Shown here: piece by piece, positions 1 through 8,984 of the stretch | How positions within the stretch are numbered: position 1 is the stretch's first letter | Layout: each line of letters starts with the position of its first letter | NCBI GenBank assembly: GCA_964579735.1 | Contig: CAZOHH010000002.1 | Location: 54,982 to 118,981 of the forward strand | Origin: CAILLO01 sp964579735 | GTDB taxonomy: Bacteria; Bacillota; Clostridia; Saccharofermentanales; UBA5734 | DNA: 64,000 nt | Direction: 5' to 3' | Notes under the pieces: model-generated | Told to the model about the DNA's origin: nothing | The model's database searches: none | What the model saw: the letters and a program-made list of their open reading frames with translations, nothing else | Translations under genes and position numbers: made by a program

Positions 1-70
1 ACACCGGATACCGACAATTACCGCGAACCAGGACGGATTTCCTCCCGAAACCCTCATTCATTCGCTGCGT

Positions 71-99
71 TTGCCCCTCGAGGAGAGGTAGTCTATAAT
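71..99 (+). promoter_or_regulatory. Promoter of ychF
   Basis: TTGCCC at 71-76 and a perfect TATAAT at 94-99 are separated by 17 bases, which fits the housekeeping sigma-A consensus. The start codon of ychF lies 27 bases after the -10 box, behind a good AAGGAGGG ribosome binding site. Confidence 0.75.
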
Positions 100-126
100 T
101 CCAGAAGAATACAAGGAGGGCACCAC

Positions 127-1218
127 ATGCGTCTGGGAATCGTAGGCCTGCCGAACGTCGGCAAAAGCACCCTGTTCAACGCCATCACCCAGGCTGGAGC
201 GGCCTGTGCGAACTACCCGTTCTGCACCATCGAGCCCAATGTCGGCGTCGTCGCGGTGCCGGACGAACGGTTGGGCCGATTGGCCTTGCTTTATAAGCCG
301 GAAAAGATCACGCCGGCCGTCATCGAGTTCGTCGACATCGCCGGTCTCGTGCGCGGGGCCAGCAAGGGAGAAGGCCTCGGCAACAAGTTCCTGTCCCATA
401 TCCGAGAGGTCGATGCGATCGTCCATGTCGTGAGGTGTTTCGAGGATCCTGACGTCATCCACGTCGAAGGTTCCGTCGATCCCCGCCGGGACATCGAGAC
501 CGTCGACCTGGAACTCGTCCTCGCCGACATGGACTTCATGGAACGTCGCGTCGACCGAACGCGCAAAATGGCCAAGGCAGGGGACCACCAGCTCGCCGAA
601 GAGCTCGCATGCTATGAACAGATCCTCCACACCCTTGAACAGGGCCATTCCGCCCGCACGATCGAATTCTCGGCGGAAGCCCTGCCGTTCGCCCGGGCGC
701 TGCCCCTGCTCTCCATGAAGCCGCTCCTATATGCAGCCAACATCGCCGAAAACGAAATCGGGAAGCCCGAATCCGCCGCCGTGGCCATAGTGCGTGGAAT
801 CGCCGCGTCCGAAGCCGCCGAAGTCGTTGCCATCAGCGCACGCATCGAAGAGGAGATCGCCTCTCTCCCGGAAGAAGAACGCGCTCCGTTCCTGGAGGAA
901 CTCGGCCTGTCTGACTCCGGTCTCGACCGGATGATCAGGGCGGGATATCATCTTCTCGGCCTGATGTCCTTCCTGACAGCGGGACCGACCGAAGTGCGTG
1001 CCTGGACGATTCCCATCGGCACCAAGGCCCCACAGGCGGCCGGAAAGATCCATACCGACTTCGAGAAGGGATTCATCCGCGCGGAAATCGTCGCCTATGC
1101 AGACCTCATGGCCTGCGGAACGTACGCGGCCGCCCGCGAAAAAGGCCTGGTCCGCTCCGAAGGCCGTGAATACACCATGCAGAACGGAGACGTCGTCCTG
1201 TTCCGCTTCAACGTCTGA
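127..1218 (+). CDS. ychF: Ribosome-binding ATPase YchF (Obg-like P-loop protein)
   Basis: This is a 363-residue, full-length YchF/OLA1-family P-loop NTPase. Family members bind the ribosome, hydrolyse ATP in preference to GTP and are linked to oxidative and translational stress. The P-loop GLPNVGKST is at residues 7-15. The G4-like motif reads NIAE instead of the NKxD of true GTPases, as expected for an ATPase of this family. The C-terminal part, ending in the typical NGDVVLFRFNV, is a TGS domain. The start is fixed by AAGGAGGG about 6 bases upstream and a sigma-A promoter at 71-99. It is one of few plus-strand genes here and appears to be transcribed alone; the next gene, coaE, converges on it. 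Confidence 0.97.
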   Translation: MRLGIVGLPNVGKSTLFNAITQAGAACANYPFCTIEPNVGVVAVPDERLGRLALLYKPEKITPAVIEFVDIAGLVRGASKGEGLGNKFLSHIREVDAIVHVVRCFEDPDVIHVEGSVDPRRDIETVDLELVLADMDFMERRVDRTRKMAKAGDHQLAEELACYEQILHTLEQGHSARTIEFSAEALPFARALPLLSMKPLLYAANIAENEIGKPESAAVAIVRGIAASEAAEVVAISARIEEEIASLPEEERAPFLEELGLSDSGLDRMIRAGYHLLGLMSFLTAGPTEVRAWTIPIGTKAPQAAGKIHTDFEKGFIRAEIVAYADLMACGTYAAAREKGLVRSEGREYTMQNGDVVLFRFNV

Positions 1219-1263
1219 GCTATTCCGGGTCGGAGGGGGTTCCACACCTTCGAATGGTGGGGT

Positions 1264-1884
1264 CTACTTCTCCTTTGGAAGACGGATGCCCCGCGCGGAC
1301 AGCGTATCGGACAAAAGCACGTCGACGATTCCTTCCAATTCGGAAAGACTCCCGTCGTTCTCGAGTGTCTCATCCGCGAGAGCCAGGTATTCCTCCTGAG
1401 GGATCTGAACGGTGATTCGTCTCACCGCCTCGTCCTCCTTCATTCCGCGGGCTACCAGACGGGAGACGCGGACTCGTTCTGAAGTATGGACGACCCAGAC
1501 TACATCACAGACATCTACGAATCCATTCTTGACGGGAATCGGGACGTCCAGCGCGACGACTTTCACTCCCTTCTCCTTGAGAGCTTCCAATCGCTCCGCC
1601 ATGACGGACAGCACATGCCGGTGAACGATGGCCGAAAGACGATCCAGCGCGGATCGGTCCTTGAAAACAATCGAAGCCATCCCCTTTCGGTCGAGCGATC
1701 CGTCCGGGCGTAATACACGACGACCGAACGAGGCCAGGATTTCCTCCATGGCTCGGCCACCCGAAGCGGTCACCTCATGGGAAATGGCATCCGCGTCGAG
1801 GACCGTCACGCCTTTTGCAGCGACTCGAGCGGCGACCGTTGATTTTCCACTTCCGATTCCACCAGTGATTCCGATGACGAACAT
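1264..1884 (-). CDS. coaE: Dephospho-CoA kinase CoaE
   Basis: CoaE catalyses the last step of CoA synthesis, ATP-dependent phosphorylation of dephospho-CoA on the ribose 3'-hydroxyl. The 206-residue protein is normal length and opens with the P-loop GGIGSGKST at residues 8-16, followed by the conserved DADAISHE stretch that helps bind the substrate. It is last in a minus-strand run with polA. It starts 12 bases after the polA stop, and its GGAG ribosome binding site touches that stop codon. coaW, the first enzyme of the same pathway, is elsewhere in the window at 27665-28507. Confidence 0.96.
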   Translation of the reverse strand: MFVIGITGGIGSGKSTVAARVAAKGVTVLDADAISHEVTASGGRAMEEILASFGRRVLRPDGSLDRKGMASIVFKDRSALDRLSAIVHRHVLSVMAERLEALKEKGVKVVALDVPIPVKNGFVDVCDVVWVVHTSERVRVSRLVARGMKEDEAVRRITVQIPQEEYLALADETLENDGSLSELEGIVDVLLSDTLSARGIRLPKEK

Positions 1885-1896
1885 ACTATGCTTCTC

Positions 1897-4638
1897 CTAC
1901 TTCGTTTCATACCAGCTGGCGCCGGCATGCACGTCGACACGAAGCGGAACCGAAAGGTCCGCAGCCTTCTCCATGCAGTCCCGGAGAAGCCGGGAGGCCT
2001 CGTCGACTTCGTCGGCCGGCGATTCGAGGATCAGTTCGTCATGGACCTGCAGGACCAGGCGTGTCTTCATTCCGCGTGCATGCAATGCGTCCGACGTTCG
2101 AACCATGGCGATCTTGATGATGTCGGCCGCGGCGCCCTGAAGAGGAGTGTTCATGGCCGCACGTTCTCCAAAGGATCGAACGCTGCGGTTCGGAGATGCC
2201 AGTTCTGGAAGCGACCTGCGCCGACCGAACAGGGTCTCTACATAACCGGTGCGTTTCGCCTCCGCTATGGTTCGATCCAGATATTCGCGAATGGATGGGA
2301 ACTGCCGGTTGTAGTCTTCGATGATGTGGCGGGCTTCCTGAAGCGATGAACCGATATCCTTGGAAAGACTGTACTCTCCGATCCCATAAAGGATTCCGAA
2401 GTTGACCGCCTTGGCACGTCCGCGCATCAGCGGAGTGACCTGGGACAACGGCACATGGAACACCTTCGCGGCAGTCTCGGCGTGGATGTCGATGTTGTTC
2501 CGGAAGGCGCGGATCATGTCGTCGTCGTTGGAAAGGTGGGCCATGAGACGCAGCTCGATCTGCGAGTAATCTGCATCGATGAGAAGCATTCCGGGCTCCG
2601 GGACGAAGGCGCGACGGATTTCACGTCCCTGTTCCATCCGGACCGGGATATTCTGGAGATTCGGGTCCGAACTGCTGAGACGACCCGTGGCCGTGGCCGT
2701 CTGATGGAAGGTGGAATGGACGCGGCCATCGGTCGGCGATACGAGGCGCAGAAGGCCATCGATGAAGGTGGCCTTGAGCTTGGCGACCTGCCGGTACTCC
2801 AGAATCAGGGGAATCGCAGCATGTCGGTCCGATATCGCCTCGAGTACGTCGGAATCGGTGGAGAATCCCGTTGCGGTCTTTCGGGCCGCAGGAAGACCCA
2901 GGCGATTGAATAGGACCTCGGCGAGTTGCTTCGGTGACTGGATGTTGAAAACCGTGCCGCAGCGGTCGAATATTTCGGTTTCCAGTTCGGCTTGACGTTG
3001 ACGTAGCGATTCGGAAAGCGTGGAGAGGATTCCCTGATCGACACGGAACCCGATCCGCTCCATCGAGGAGAGGATACCTGCGAGCGGCATCTCGACTTCT
3101 TCGAAAAGGTACCGCAGATTGCGCTCATCCATCGTCTTGCGTTGGAACCCTGCAACGACCCGGGCTTCGAATGCGGTCGCAGCCAATGCAAGCGAGGTCT
3201 TGGACAACGGTCCGTCCGCCATGGCTCCTGAAATGTGGTCGGGGTCGTCCATTCCGAGCGAGAAGAGGTCGGTCTGCGGAACGGGATGTCTCGTCTTCGT
3301 CGTGGCGGTTTCGCCCCCGGTATCGAATTCCAGATGGATTCTCCCCGTCAGAGTCTCGTACAGGGATGGCAGACTCTTCCGCGTGCTTTCCGAATCGAGC
3401 AGGTAGGCAGCGATGCCCGGATCGAAGATCCTGCGGGCCAATGCACCTCCACCCGCAGAATCGGCCAGAGACGATTTGAGGAAGGCTTTGCAATCATGTA
3501 CGGCGATGTCGTTTCCGTTGGTCTCCCCCTTCTGCTGGGGTCGTTCCATCAACAACTCGGCCATTGCCATGGGGGCTTCGCTTCCCCTGAGCAAGACGAT
3601 CGAACCCGATTCCAAGGAGACGGCTAAGGTACCGTCCTCTCCCAACGCGGCACCCGCAGGTCCGCTCGAAGTCCGAAGAGCAGTGCGGAAGGATTCGAGT
3701 CCCTCGATGGGGAGGTCGACTCCATGCGGTTCCACAGCAGCCGGATCCGCCTGGACAGCGAAACGGTCCATCAAAGACCGGAAACCGAGACGCTGGAAAA
3801 CCGGAGCGACGGCGCTGGAATCGAGCGGACGAAGCCGCAGGGCATCCATGGAAGTGTCGATGGGTACATCACGATCGATGGTCGCAAGCCAGCGGGACTG
3901 GAATGCGATATCCCGACTCTGGGTCAGTTTGGCTCCGACCGCGGGCTTCTCCCTTGTGATTTCATCGAGGGAGTCATAGACGGCGGCGAGGGATCCGTAT
4001 CGCTGGATCAGGACAAGTGCCCCCTTCTCACCGATTCCGGCTACCCCCGGGATGTTGTCGGACGAGTCCCCCATGATCGCCTTCAACTCGATCAGTTGAA
4101 GCGGCGCCATGCCGTATCTCTCACGCACGGTCGAGGGGTCATAGCGGTCCGTCTCCGTTCTACCGGCTCGGGTCGTAGGAAGAAGAACGGAAACGTTGTC
4201 GTCCACGAGCTGGAGCGCATCGCGGTCACCGGTCAGGACAAGGACCGTGAACCCATCCCGGGAAGCCTGTCTGGATAGTGTTCCGATGATGTCGTCCGCC
4301 TCGTAGCCTTCCTTCTCGACTCGAGGCACTCCCATGACATCCAGGATTTCTTTCATGAGAGGCATCTGGACCGAAAGGTCATCTGGCATCGGACGGCGTT
4401 GGGCCTTGTACTGCGGGTACTCGAGGTGCCGGAAAGTCGGCGCCTTGAGGTCGAAAGCCGCGCATACATGCGTGGCTCCCGTCTCCAGAAGAAACTTCCG
4501 GTAGATGGTCAGGAAGGCGTAGAGGGCATTCGTCGGAGTGCCATCCGGAGCCCTTAGGGCGTTCCGGCCGGTGAGCCCGAAGTAGGCCCTGTTGAGAATG
4601 CTGTTGGCATCGATGAGGAGCAAGGTGCCCTGGGTCAA
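1897..4638 (-). CDS. polA: DNA polymerase I PolA
   Basis: This 913-residue protein has the three-part layout of Pol I. An N-terminal 5'-3' exonuclease spans about residues 1-295 (LLIDANSILNRAYF, EADDIIGTL, TGDRDALQL). A middle exonuclease-like domain follows, then the C-terminal polymerase with motif A (DADYSQIELR), motif B (RGRAKAVNFGILYG) and motif C (VLQVHDELILE). I cannot see the DxE of proofreading motif Exo I; the matching stretch reads GEDGTLAVSLESG, so proofreading is probably lost, as in Bacillus Pol I. The start is TTG, 4 bases after the stop of the anti-sigma gene, with GGAAGG upstream; no in-frame ATG fits. The enzyme acts in Okazaki fragment maturation and repair synthesis. Confidence 0.96.
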   Translation of the reverse strand: MTQGTLLLIDANSILNRAYFGLTGRNALRAPDGTPTNALYAFLTIYRKFLLETGATHVCAAFDLKAPTFRHLEYPQYKAQRRPMPDDLSVQMPLMKEILDVMGVPRVEKEGYEADDIIGTLSRQASRDGFTVLVLTGDRDALQLVDDNVSVLLPTTRAGRTETDRYDPSTVRERYGMAPLQLIELKAIMGDSSDNIPGVAGIGEKGALVLIQRYGSLAAVYDSLDEITREKPAVGAKLTQSRDIAFQSRWLATIDRDVPIDTSMDALRLRPLDSSAVAPVFQRLGFRSLMDRFAVQADPAAVEPHGVDLPIEGLESFRTALRTSSGPAGAALGEDGTLAVSLESGSIVLLRGSEAPMAMAELLMERPQQKGETNGNDIAVHDCKAFLKSSLADSAGGGALARRIFDPGIAAYLLDSESTRKSLPSLYETLTGRIHLEFDTGGETATTKTRHPVPQTDLFSLGMDDPDHISGAMADGPLSKTSLALAATAFEARVVAGFQRKTMDERNLRYLFEEVEMPLAGILSSMERIGFRVDQGILSTLSESLRQRQAELETEIFDRCGTVFNIQSPKQLAEVLFNRLGLPAARKTATGFSTDSDVLEAISDRHAAIPLILEYRQVAKLKATFIDGLLRLVSPTDGRVHSTFHQTATATGRLSSSDPNLQNIPVRMEQGREIRRAFVPEPGMLLIDADYSQIELRLMAHLSNDDDMIRAFRNNIDIHAETAAKVFHVPLSQVTPLMRGRAKAVNFGILYGIGEYSLSKDIGSSLQEARHIIEDYNRQFPSIREYLDRTIAEAKRTGYVETLFGRRRSLPELASPNRSVRSFGERAAMNTPLQGAAADIIKIAMVRTSDALHARGMKTRLVLQVHDELILESPADEVDEASRLLRDCMEKAADLSVPLRVDVHAGASWYETK

Positions 4639-4642
4639 TCCA

Positions 4643-5539
4643 TTACCTTCCGAGGTCCAGCATGAGGAGACGGAAGCCGCCGTCCGCGGACTCGGACACG
4701 AAAGTCTCCGCGTCGACGAGTCCTAGGGTCTTGAGTCTGTCCCCGATGTCCTCCGCGTCGATTATCTCAATACGGAAGGGGGAAGCGCAAGTGGACAGCA
4801 CCTTGGAAATCCGATCCGCGCGGTCCTGGATCGTATCCGAAGGGAGAAGCAGGAAAACGGCAAGTGAACCGTCGGATTTCTGATAAACGCGGAAGACCCT
4901 ATGATCGCCCAGCTCTCCTGAATCGACGAGGGTTCTGTAAGTGGACTGGATATCGGAATCGGCCTTGAGCGAGGAAATGGTGCCGACCTCCGAAACCGTG
5001 TAGATCAGCTTGGGCGTGGTGCAGGATTCTGGTGCGAAACCTGTCGCATCCTCCATCGCATCGGATACAGCAGCTTGGCTCACCGCATTAGGATCGTTCG
5101 AAGCACCCTTGGTGTCCGTCTGGTTCGCGGTCGGAGTAAAGAACCCGGGGGTTCCCGTATTCGGTAGGATTCCCCCCGCGACCAAGGCGGCGAACAATCC
5201 GAAAGCGAGGAAGACAGCAAAGCCTGCGGCAAGCGGTGCGTATCTCCTCGTGGAGGAACGAAGGAAGAATGGAATGGGGCGAACCAGAGATGTTTCGACG
5301 GAATCCTGTTGGATGCGGGCGATGATGCGCTCGGCAAGATCGATCGAAGGCGTCGCACCAGAACGTTCCGCCAATACCGGGGTCATAGCAGCGACGAACG
5401 CCTCGTGTTTCTTCATGTAGGCTGCACAGGAAATGCAGGTACTCAAATGGAGCAAAGGAGAGTTCCCGGAATCATCTTCCGGCATTCTTCCCTTTCGTTC
5501 CATCAGCTCTTCCCTACAACGTCTGCATGCGGTCTTCAT
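4643..5539 (-). CDS. Zinc-finger anti-sigma factor-like membrane protein
   Basis: A 298-residue protein with a cysteine-rich N-terminal segment (C5, C8, H31, C35, C38) resembling the zinc-binding anti-sigma domain (ZAS/zf-HC2) of ECF anti-sigma factors. One membrane segment lies at about residues 101-124. The C-terminal extracytoplasmic part of about 170 residues is of unknown fold and could sense a signal. It starts 40 bases after the sigma gene and has GGAGG 11 bases before the ATG. The role, holding the adjacent sigma factor inactive at the membrane, is inferred from context and the Cys/His pattern. The outer domain is not recognisable, so the signal is unknown. Confidence 0.75.
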   Translation of the reverse strand: MKTACRRCREELMERKGRMPEDDSGNSPLLHLSTCISCAAYMKKHEAFVAAMTPVLAERSGATPSIDLAERIIARIQQDSVETSLVRPIPFFLRSSTRRYAPLAAGFAVFLAFGLFAALVAGGILPNTGTPGFFTPTANQTDTKGASNDPNAVSQAAVSDAMEDATGFAPESCTTPKLIYTVSEVGTISSLKADSDIQSTYRTLVDSGELGDHRVFRVYQKSDGSLAVFLLLPSDTIQDRADRISKVLSTCASPFRIEIIDAEDIGDRLKTLGLVDAETFVSESADGGFRLLMLDLGR

Positions 5540-5579
5540 TTGTGGTTCGTCCTCCCTTGATGCCCTTTATACGAAGGGG

Positions 5580-6206
5580 TCAATACAATCGTTCCATCTT
5601 TTTCAGAATGGCCAGCAAGGCCGCTCGCGCCCGAGCGAGGCGCGACTTGACGGTGCCCTCCCGGATGTCGAGGATGATCGCCACCTCCTGATAGGAAAGA
5701 CCTTCGATATCACGCAGCTGAAGGACCGTGCGGAATCCTTCAGGCAGCTTCCCGATCGCGCTTCGCACCTTTTCGGCAGACCATTTCTCCGCAAGGCTTT
5801 CGTCCTGCAAAGGGGACTTGTCGGGAATCTGGAAGGCGACCGACCCATCTTCTTCCTCGACGTCGGCATCCATGGAGATCCAAGGTCTCCGCGAACGCTG
5901 CCGTGCAAGGTCGATGCAGGCATTGCTGGTGATCCGGTATAGCCACGTGGAGAAGGAAGCCTTGTCGTTATAGGTGGAGATGGCGCGATACGCTTTTAGA
6001 AAGGATTCCTGCGAAGCGTCCTCGGCATCGGCGTGGTTTCCGAGCATGGAAAAACATAGCCCGAAGACTTTCTGGGAATAACGGACGACAAGTTCCTCGA
6101 AAGCCTCCCTATCGCCGGAAGAAGCCTGCGAGACCAGTGTCGTATCATCGTATCCGGTCTTCGCATCCAACCTCGGAGCACCTCCGGTGGTTTCCCATGG
6201 AATCAT
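5580..6206 (-). CDS. ECF-type RNA polymerase sigma factor (sigma-70 family)
   Basis: A 208-residue ECF sigma factor. Sigma region 2 is clear (GDREAFEELVVRYSQKVF, then DAEDASQESFLKAYRAI), and region 4 carries the helix-turn-helix LSYQEVAIILDIREGTVKSR near the C-terminus. Regions 1 and 3 are missing, as usual for the class. It redirects RNA polymerase to stress-type promoters, probably under control of the zinc-finger anti-sigma protein encoded next. The longest reading, ATG at 6206, is given, but it has no ribosome binding site and lies about 5 bases from the predicted transcription start. TTG at 6170 has GGAGG 10 bases upstream and may be the true start, giving 196 residues. polA and coaE follow in the same direction. 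Confidence 0.93.
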   Translation of the reverse strand: MIPWETTGGAPRLDAKTGYDDTTLVSQASSGDREAFEELVVRYSQKVFGLCFSMLGNHADAEDASQESFLKAYRAISTYNDKASFSTWLYRITSNACIDLARQRSRRPWISMDADVEEEDGSVAFQIPDKSPLQDESLAEKWSAEKVRSAIGKLPEGFRTVLQLRDIEGLSYQEVAIILDIREGTVKSRLARARAALLAILKKMERLY

Positions 6207-6217
6207 TCTTGAAAAGA

Positions 6218-6226
6218 ATTATACCA
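6218..6226 (-). promoter_or_regulatory. Extended -10 promoter before the ECF sigma gene
   Basis: Read on the minus strand this is TGGTATAAT, a full extended -10 element. No good -35 box or ECF-type GGAAC/CGT pair is visible upstream, so housekeeping sigma is likely to transcribe the sigma/anti-sigma/polA/coaE run. The position favours the TTG start at 6170 over the ATG at 6206. Confidence 0.6.
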
Positions 6227-6233
6227 TGACCTC

Positions 6234-6267
6234 GAAAAGAGGGCGCCTGTGGAATCGCGGCGCCCTC
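6234..6267 (-). terminator. Rho-independent terminator after ispH-rpsA
   Basis: On the minus strand GAGGGCGCC (6267-6259) pairs perfectly with GGCGCCCTC (6247-6239) around an 11-base loop, followed at once by TTTTC. It lies 31 bases after the ispH-rpsA stop and separates that operon from the sigma gene downstream. Confidence 0.85.
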
Positions 6268-6297
6268 CTCGGGTAGCTGTCTGAGAAATGTATGGAC

Positions 6298-8325
6298 TCA
6301 GCCTTCGGTGGTCGGCTCTTCGGTCTCCCTGGGAGCGTCGACCAATTCCTGGCCTTCCTCCGGGTGCGGGGGGTCGATGGGCTCGACATCCTTGATGCTG
6401 ATGCTGATGCGGCGGGCTTCCGGATTCACGTCGAGAACTCTGGCATCGACTTCGAGACCTTCCGTCAAGACATCCCCTGGCTTGGTCAGGCGATAATTGG
6501 AGATCTGGGAGATGTGGCACAAGGCATCGACGCCAGGCGCGATCTCGATGAATGCGCCGAAGGGGAACAGCCGTACGACCTTTCCGTGAACGATCGAACC
6601 GACGGGGAACCTCTCTTCGAGCCCATGATATGGGTCTTCCTCGGTGCGCTTGAAGCCGAGGGAGATCCTCTTCTTCTCGGGATCGAAGTCCTTGACGTAG
6701 ACATCGATTTCCTCGCCTACCTTGACTACTTCGGAGGGGTGGCGAATGCGCTTCCAGGAAAGTTCGGACACATGGACGAGTCCATCCACGCCGCCGATGT
6801 CGACGAAAGCGCCGAAGTCGGTCAGGCTGCGGACGACGCCGCGGTAGGTGTTGCCACGCTCGAGAGTGGACCAGACCTCGTCGGCCTTGGCCTTGCGCTC
6901 GGTGTTGAGAAGAGCACGACGGGATCCGGAAACACGAAGACGTTTCCGGTCCGGATCGTATTGGGTGACGAGGATGTCGAATTCGCGACCCTTGTATTCC
7001 TCGAGGTTGTCTACGGGACCCATCTCGAGCTGCGTGCGGTGGATATAGATATCGACGCCGCCATAGGTGGCGATGATGCCGTCCTTGACCACGTTCACGA
7101 CCTTGACCTTGATTGCGAGCTTGTCGCGGTAGGCTTCCTCGACGAGAGCCTTGTACTTGCCGAAGTCGACGCGCGCCTTGGACAGGAGGATCTCCTTGCC
7201 CATCTCCGTGTTGCGGATGCTGCGGACGTAGACATCGATTTCGAGGTGTTCCGCCGCTGCCTTCGACAAATCGAAGTCGGGGTCTCCCTCGAATTCATGG
7301 CGGGGGATCTTCCCTTCGGACTTGTCCTTGACATCCACATAGACGCTTTCATTGTCGAAGCGGATAATCATGCCTCGAATGGTAGCGCCCCTGTGGATCT
7401 CCGGAATGTTGTCGATGAAGTCCGTGAAACTGACATCTGCGTGCTCCTGCTGACCCATGGGCTCATGCTCACTCATTTTCTGGATAACCTCCCTGATCCT
7501 GCTTTCGGACGTCGATGCCCCTGCCGTGATGCCGACCGTGGCATCCTCTGGCAAGCCTGCCGCAAGAATGGGAACCACGTCTTCGGTATGTTCGATCAGG
7601 TATGTCGCGCCACAACCACTCAAGCAGACCTCATAAAGCTTCATCGTATTCGAGCTTTTCCTGCTCCCTACGACGAGCATCACGTCCACTTGGGCGGATA
7701 TGATGCGCGCTTCCTTCTGTCTATCCTCCGTGGTCACACATATTGTATCAAAGATTTGGATATTTGCAATTCGCTTCTGGAGCACATCCCGGATTCCAAG
7801 CCATTTCGAGGAGGAGAATGTCGTTTGGGAAACCAGGATGTACGGGGAGTCTTCCAGAACGATCGACTCGGCCTCCTCGACTGTGGAAACCACGTCGGCC
7901 ATGCCCCCGCACTCCCCGACGATTCCAACCACTTCAGGATGGTCGGGAGTACCGGCGATCAGAACCCTGCTTCCCTCTTCGGCGGCCTTCCTGGCGATCC
8001 TGTGGATTCGTACGACGAAAGGGCAGGTGCAATCGACGAGGACCGTCTTCTTGTCGATGAGAGCCTCTCGGGTCGACGGAGGGATTCCATGGGTTCTGAT
8101 GAGGACGCAGGCGCCTTCGGGGACATCCTCGACGCGGTCGACTCGGGTGAACCCCTTGCGGACCAGGTCATCGACGACTTCCTCGTTGTGGATCAACGGA
8201 CCGAGCATATAGCGGACGCGGGAGTCTTGCCCGACGCTTCTGTCGTCGACCATTCCGTAGGCTTTCTGCACGGCGCTCTGGACGCCGAAGCAGAATCCGG
8301 AGGTCTTCGCGACGAGGAACTTCAT
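6298..8325 (-). CDS. ispH: Fusion of HMB-PP reductase IspH and ribosomal protein S1-type domains
   Basis: One 675-residue reading frame joins two proteins. Residues 1 to about 285 are IspH, the iron-sulfur enzyme that makes IPP and DMAPP in the non-mevalonate pathway; the three cluster cysteines are C12, C101 and C196, the last in DTICVTTEDRQ. Residues about 310-646 hold four S1 RNA-binding domains (310-383, 402-470, 490-560, 573-646), as in short S1 proteins of Gram-positive bacteria. The C-terminal tail is acidic and proline-rich. The start is ATG at 8325, which overlaps the cmk stop as ATGA; in-frame sequence upstream of it is only cmk read in another frame. This fusion directly after cmk is known in many Clostridia. 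Confidence 0.95.
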   Translation of the reverse strand: MKFLVAKTSGFCFGVQSAVQKAYGMVDDRSVGQDSRVRYMLGPLIHNEEVVDDLVRKGFTRVDRVEDVPEGACVLIRTHGIPPSTREALIDKKTVLVDCTCPFVVRIHRIARKAAEEGSRVLIAGTPDHPEVVGIVGECGGMADVVSTVEEAESIVLEDSPYILVSQTTFSSSKWLGIRDVLQKRIANIQIFDTICVTTEDRQKEARIISAQVDVMLVVGSRKSSNTMKLYEVCLSGCGATYLIEHTEDVVPILAAGLPEDATVGITAGASTSESRIREVIQKMSEHEPMGQQEHADVSFTDFIDNIPEIHRGATIRGMIIRFDNESVYVDVKDKSEGKIPRHEFEGDPDFDLSKAAAEHLEIDVYVRSIRNTEMGKEILLSKARVDFGKYKALVEEAYRDKLAIKVKVVNVVKDGIIATYGGVDIYIHRTQLEMGPVDNLEEYKGREFDILVTQYDPDRKRLRVSGSRRALLNTERKAKADEVWSTLERGNTYRGVVRSLTDFGAFVDIGGVDGLVHVSELSWKRIRHPSEVVKVGEEIDVYVKDFDPEKKRISLGFKRTEEDPYHGLEERFPVGSIVHGKVVRLFPFGAFIEIAPGVDALCHISQISNYRLTKPGDVLTEGLEVDARVLDVNPEARRISISIKDVEPIDPPHPEEGQELVDAPRETEEPTTEG

Positions 8326-8984
8326 GTAGTGGTCCTCTTCATGATCCTTTCGACGACTTCGTCCACGGACAGCCCGGTCGTGTCGAGCTCGAAGGCGTCC
8401 TCGGCTTTCGCAAGAGGTGCGAGAGCGCGATGCGAGTCGTTGTAGTCGCGGTACTCGATGTCGCGTCTCACCGATTCCATGTCGACGGGGGCCGTGCCCC
8501 TCGCCTCCAACTCGAGACACCTTCGCCGAGTACGTTCCTCGATCGTCGCGGATAGATATATCTTGCAGTTCGCGTGCGGAAGGACGAAGGTACCGATATC
8601 GCGTCCATCCATGACGACATCGTTCTCGGCGGCAATCCGGCGTTGCAGCTCGACGAGACGCAGGCGCACGGCAGGAATCGCGCTGATGTCCGAAGCGGCG
8701 ACGGAGGCTTCGGGGGTTCGAATCAAGTCCGTCACGTCTTCGCCATCGAGCAGGACATGCTGGGCTCCTTCGACGAACGAGATGGCGATTCCGGTGCTTC
8801 CGATCATCTCGGGAATCCTGATGCCATCCTTCGGGGAGATGCCCAGGCGGAGGGCTTTCAAGCCGGCGGCGCGGTACATGGCGCCCGTATCGATATATAT
8901 GTATCCCAGGATTCGGGCCACCTTCTTCGCCACGGTGCTCTTTCCTGCTCCAGCTGGGCCGTCGATGGCGATTGCAGTCCGCAC
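8322..8984 (-). CDS. cmk: Cytidylate kinase Cmk
   Basis: Cmk phosphorylates CMP and dCMP to the diphosphates. The 220-residue protein has the P-loop GPAGAGKST at residues 9-17, followed by DTGAMYRA and the CMP-binding region DGRDIGTFVLP, all typical of bacterial Cmk. The start is GTG at 8984, one base shared with the TAG stop of the preceding regulator gene, and its TGA overlaps the ispH-rpsA start. This points to translational coupling across the three genes. Confidence 0.96.
   Translation of the reverse strand: MRTAIAIDGPAGAGKSTVAKKVARILGYIYIDTGAMYRAAGLKALRLGISPKDGIRIPEMIGSTGIAISFVEGAQHVLLDGEDVTDLIRTPEASVAASDISAIPAVRLRLVELQRRIAAENDVVMDGRDIGTFVLPHANCKIYLSATIEERTRRRCLELEARGTAPVDMESVRRDIEYRDYNDSHRALAPLAKAEDAFELDTTGLSVDEVVERIMKRTTT

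Noticed and set aside
1218..1264. A partial hairpin between the convergent ychF and coaE genes
   Set aside because: The stem is short with mismatches and has no T tract; I could not support a terminator.
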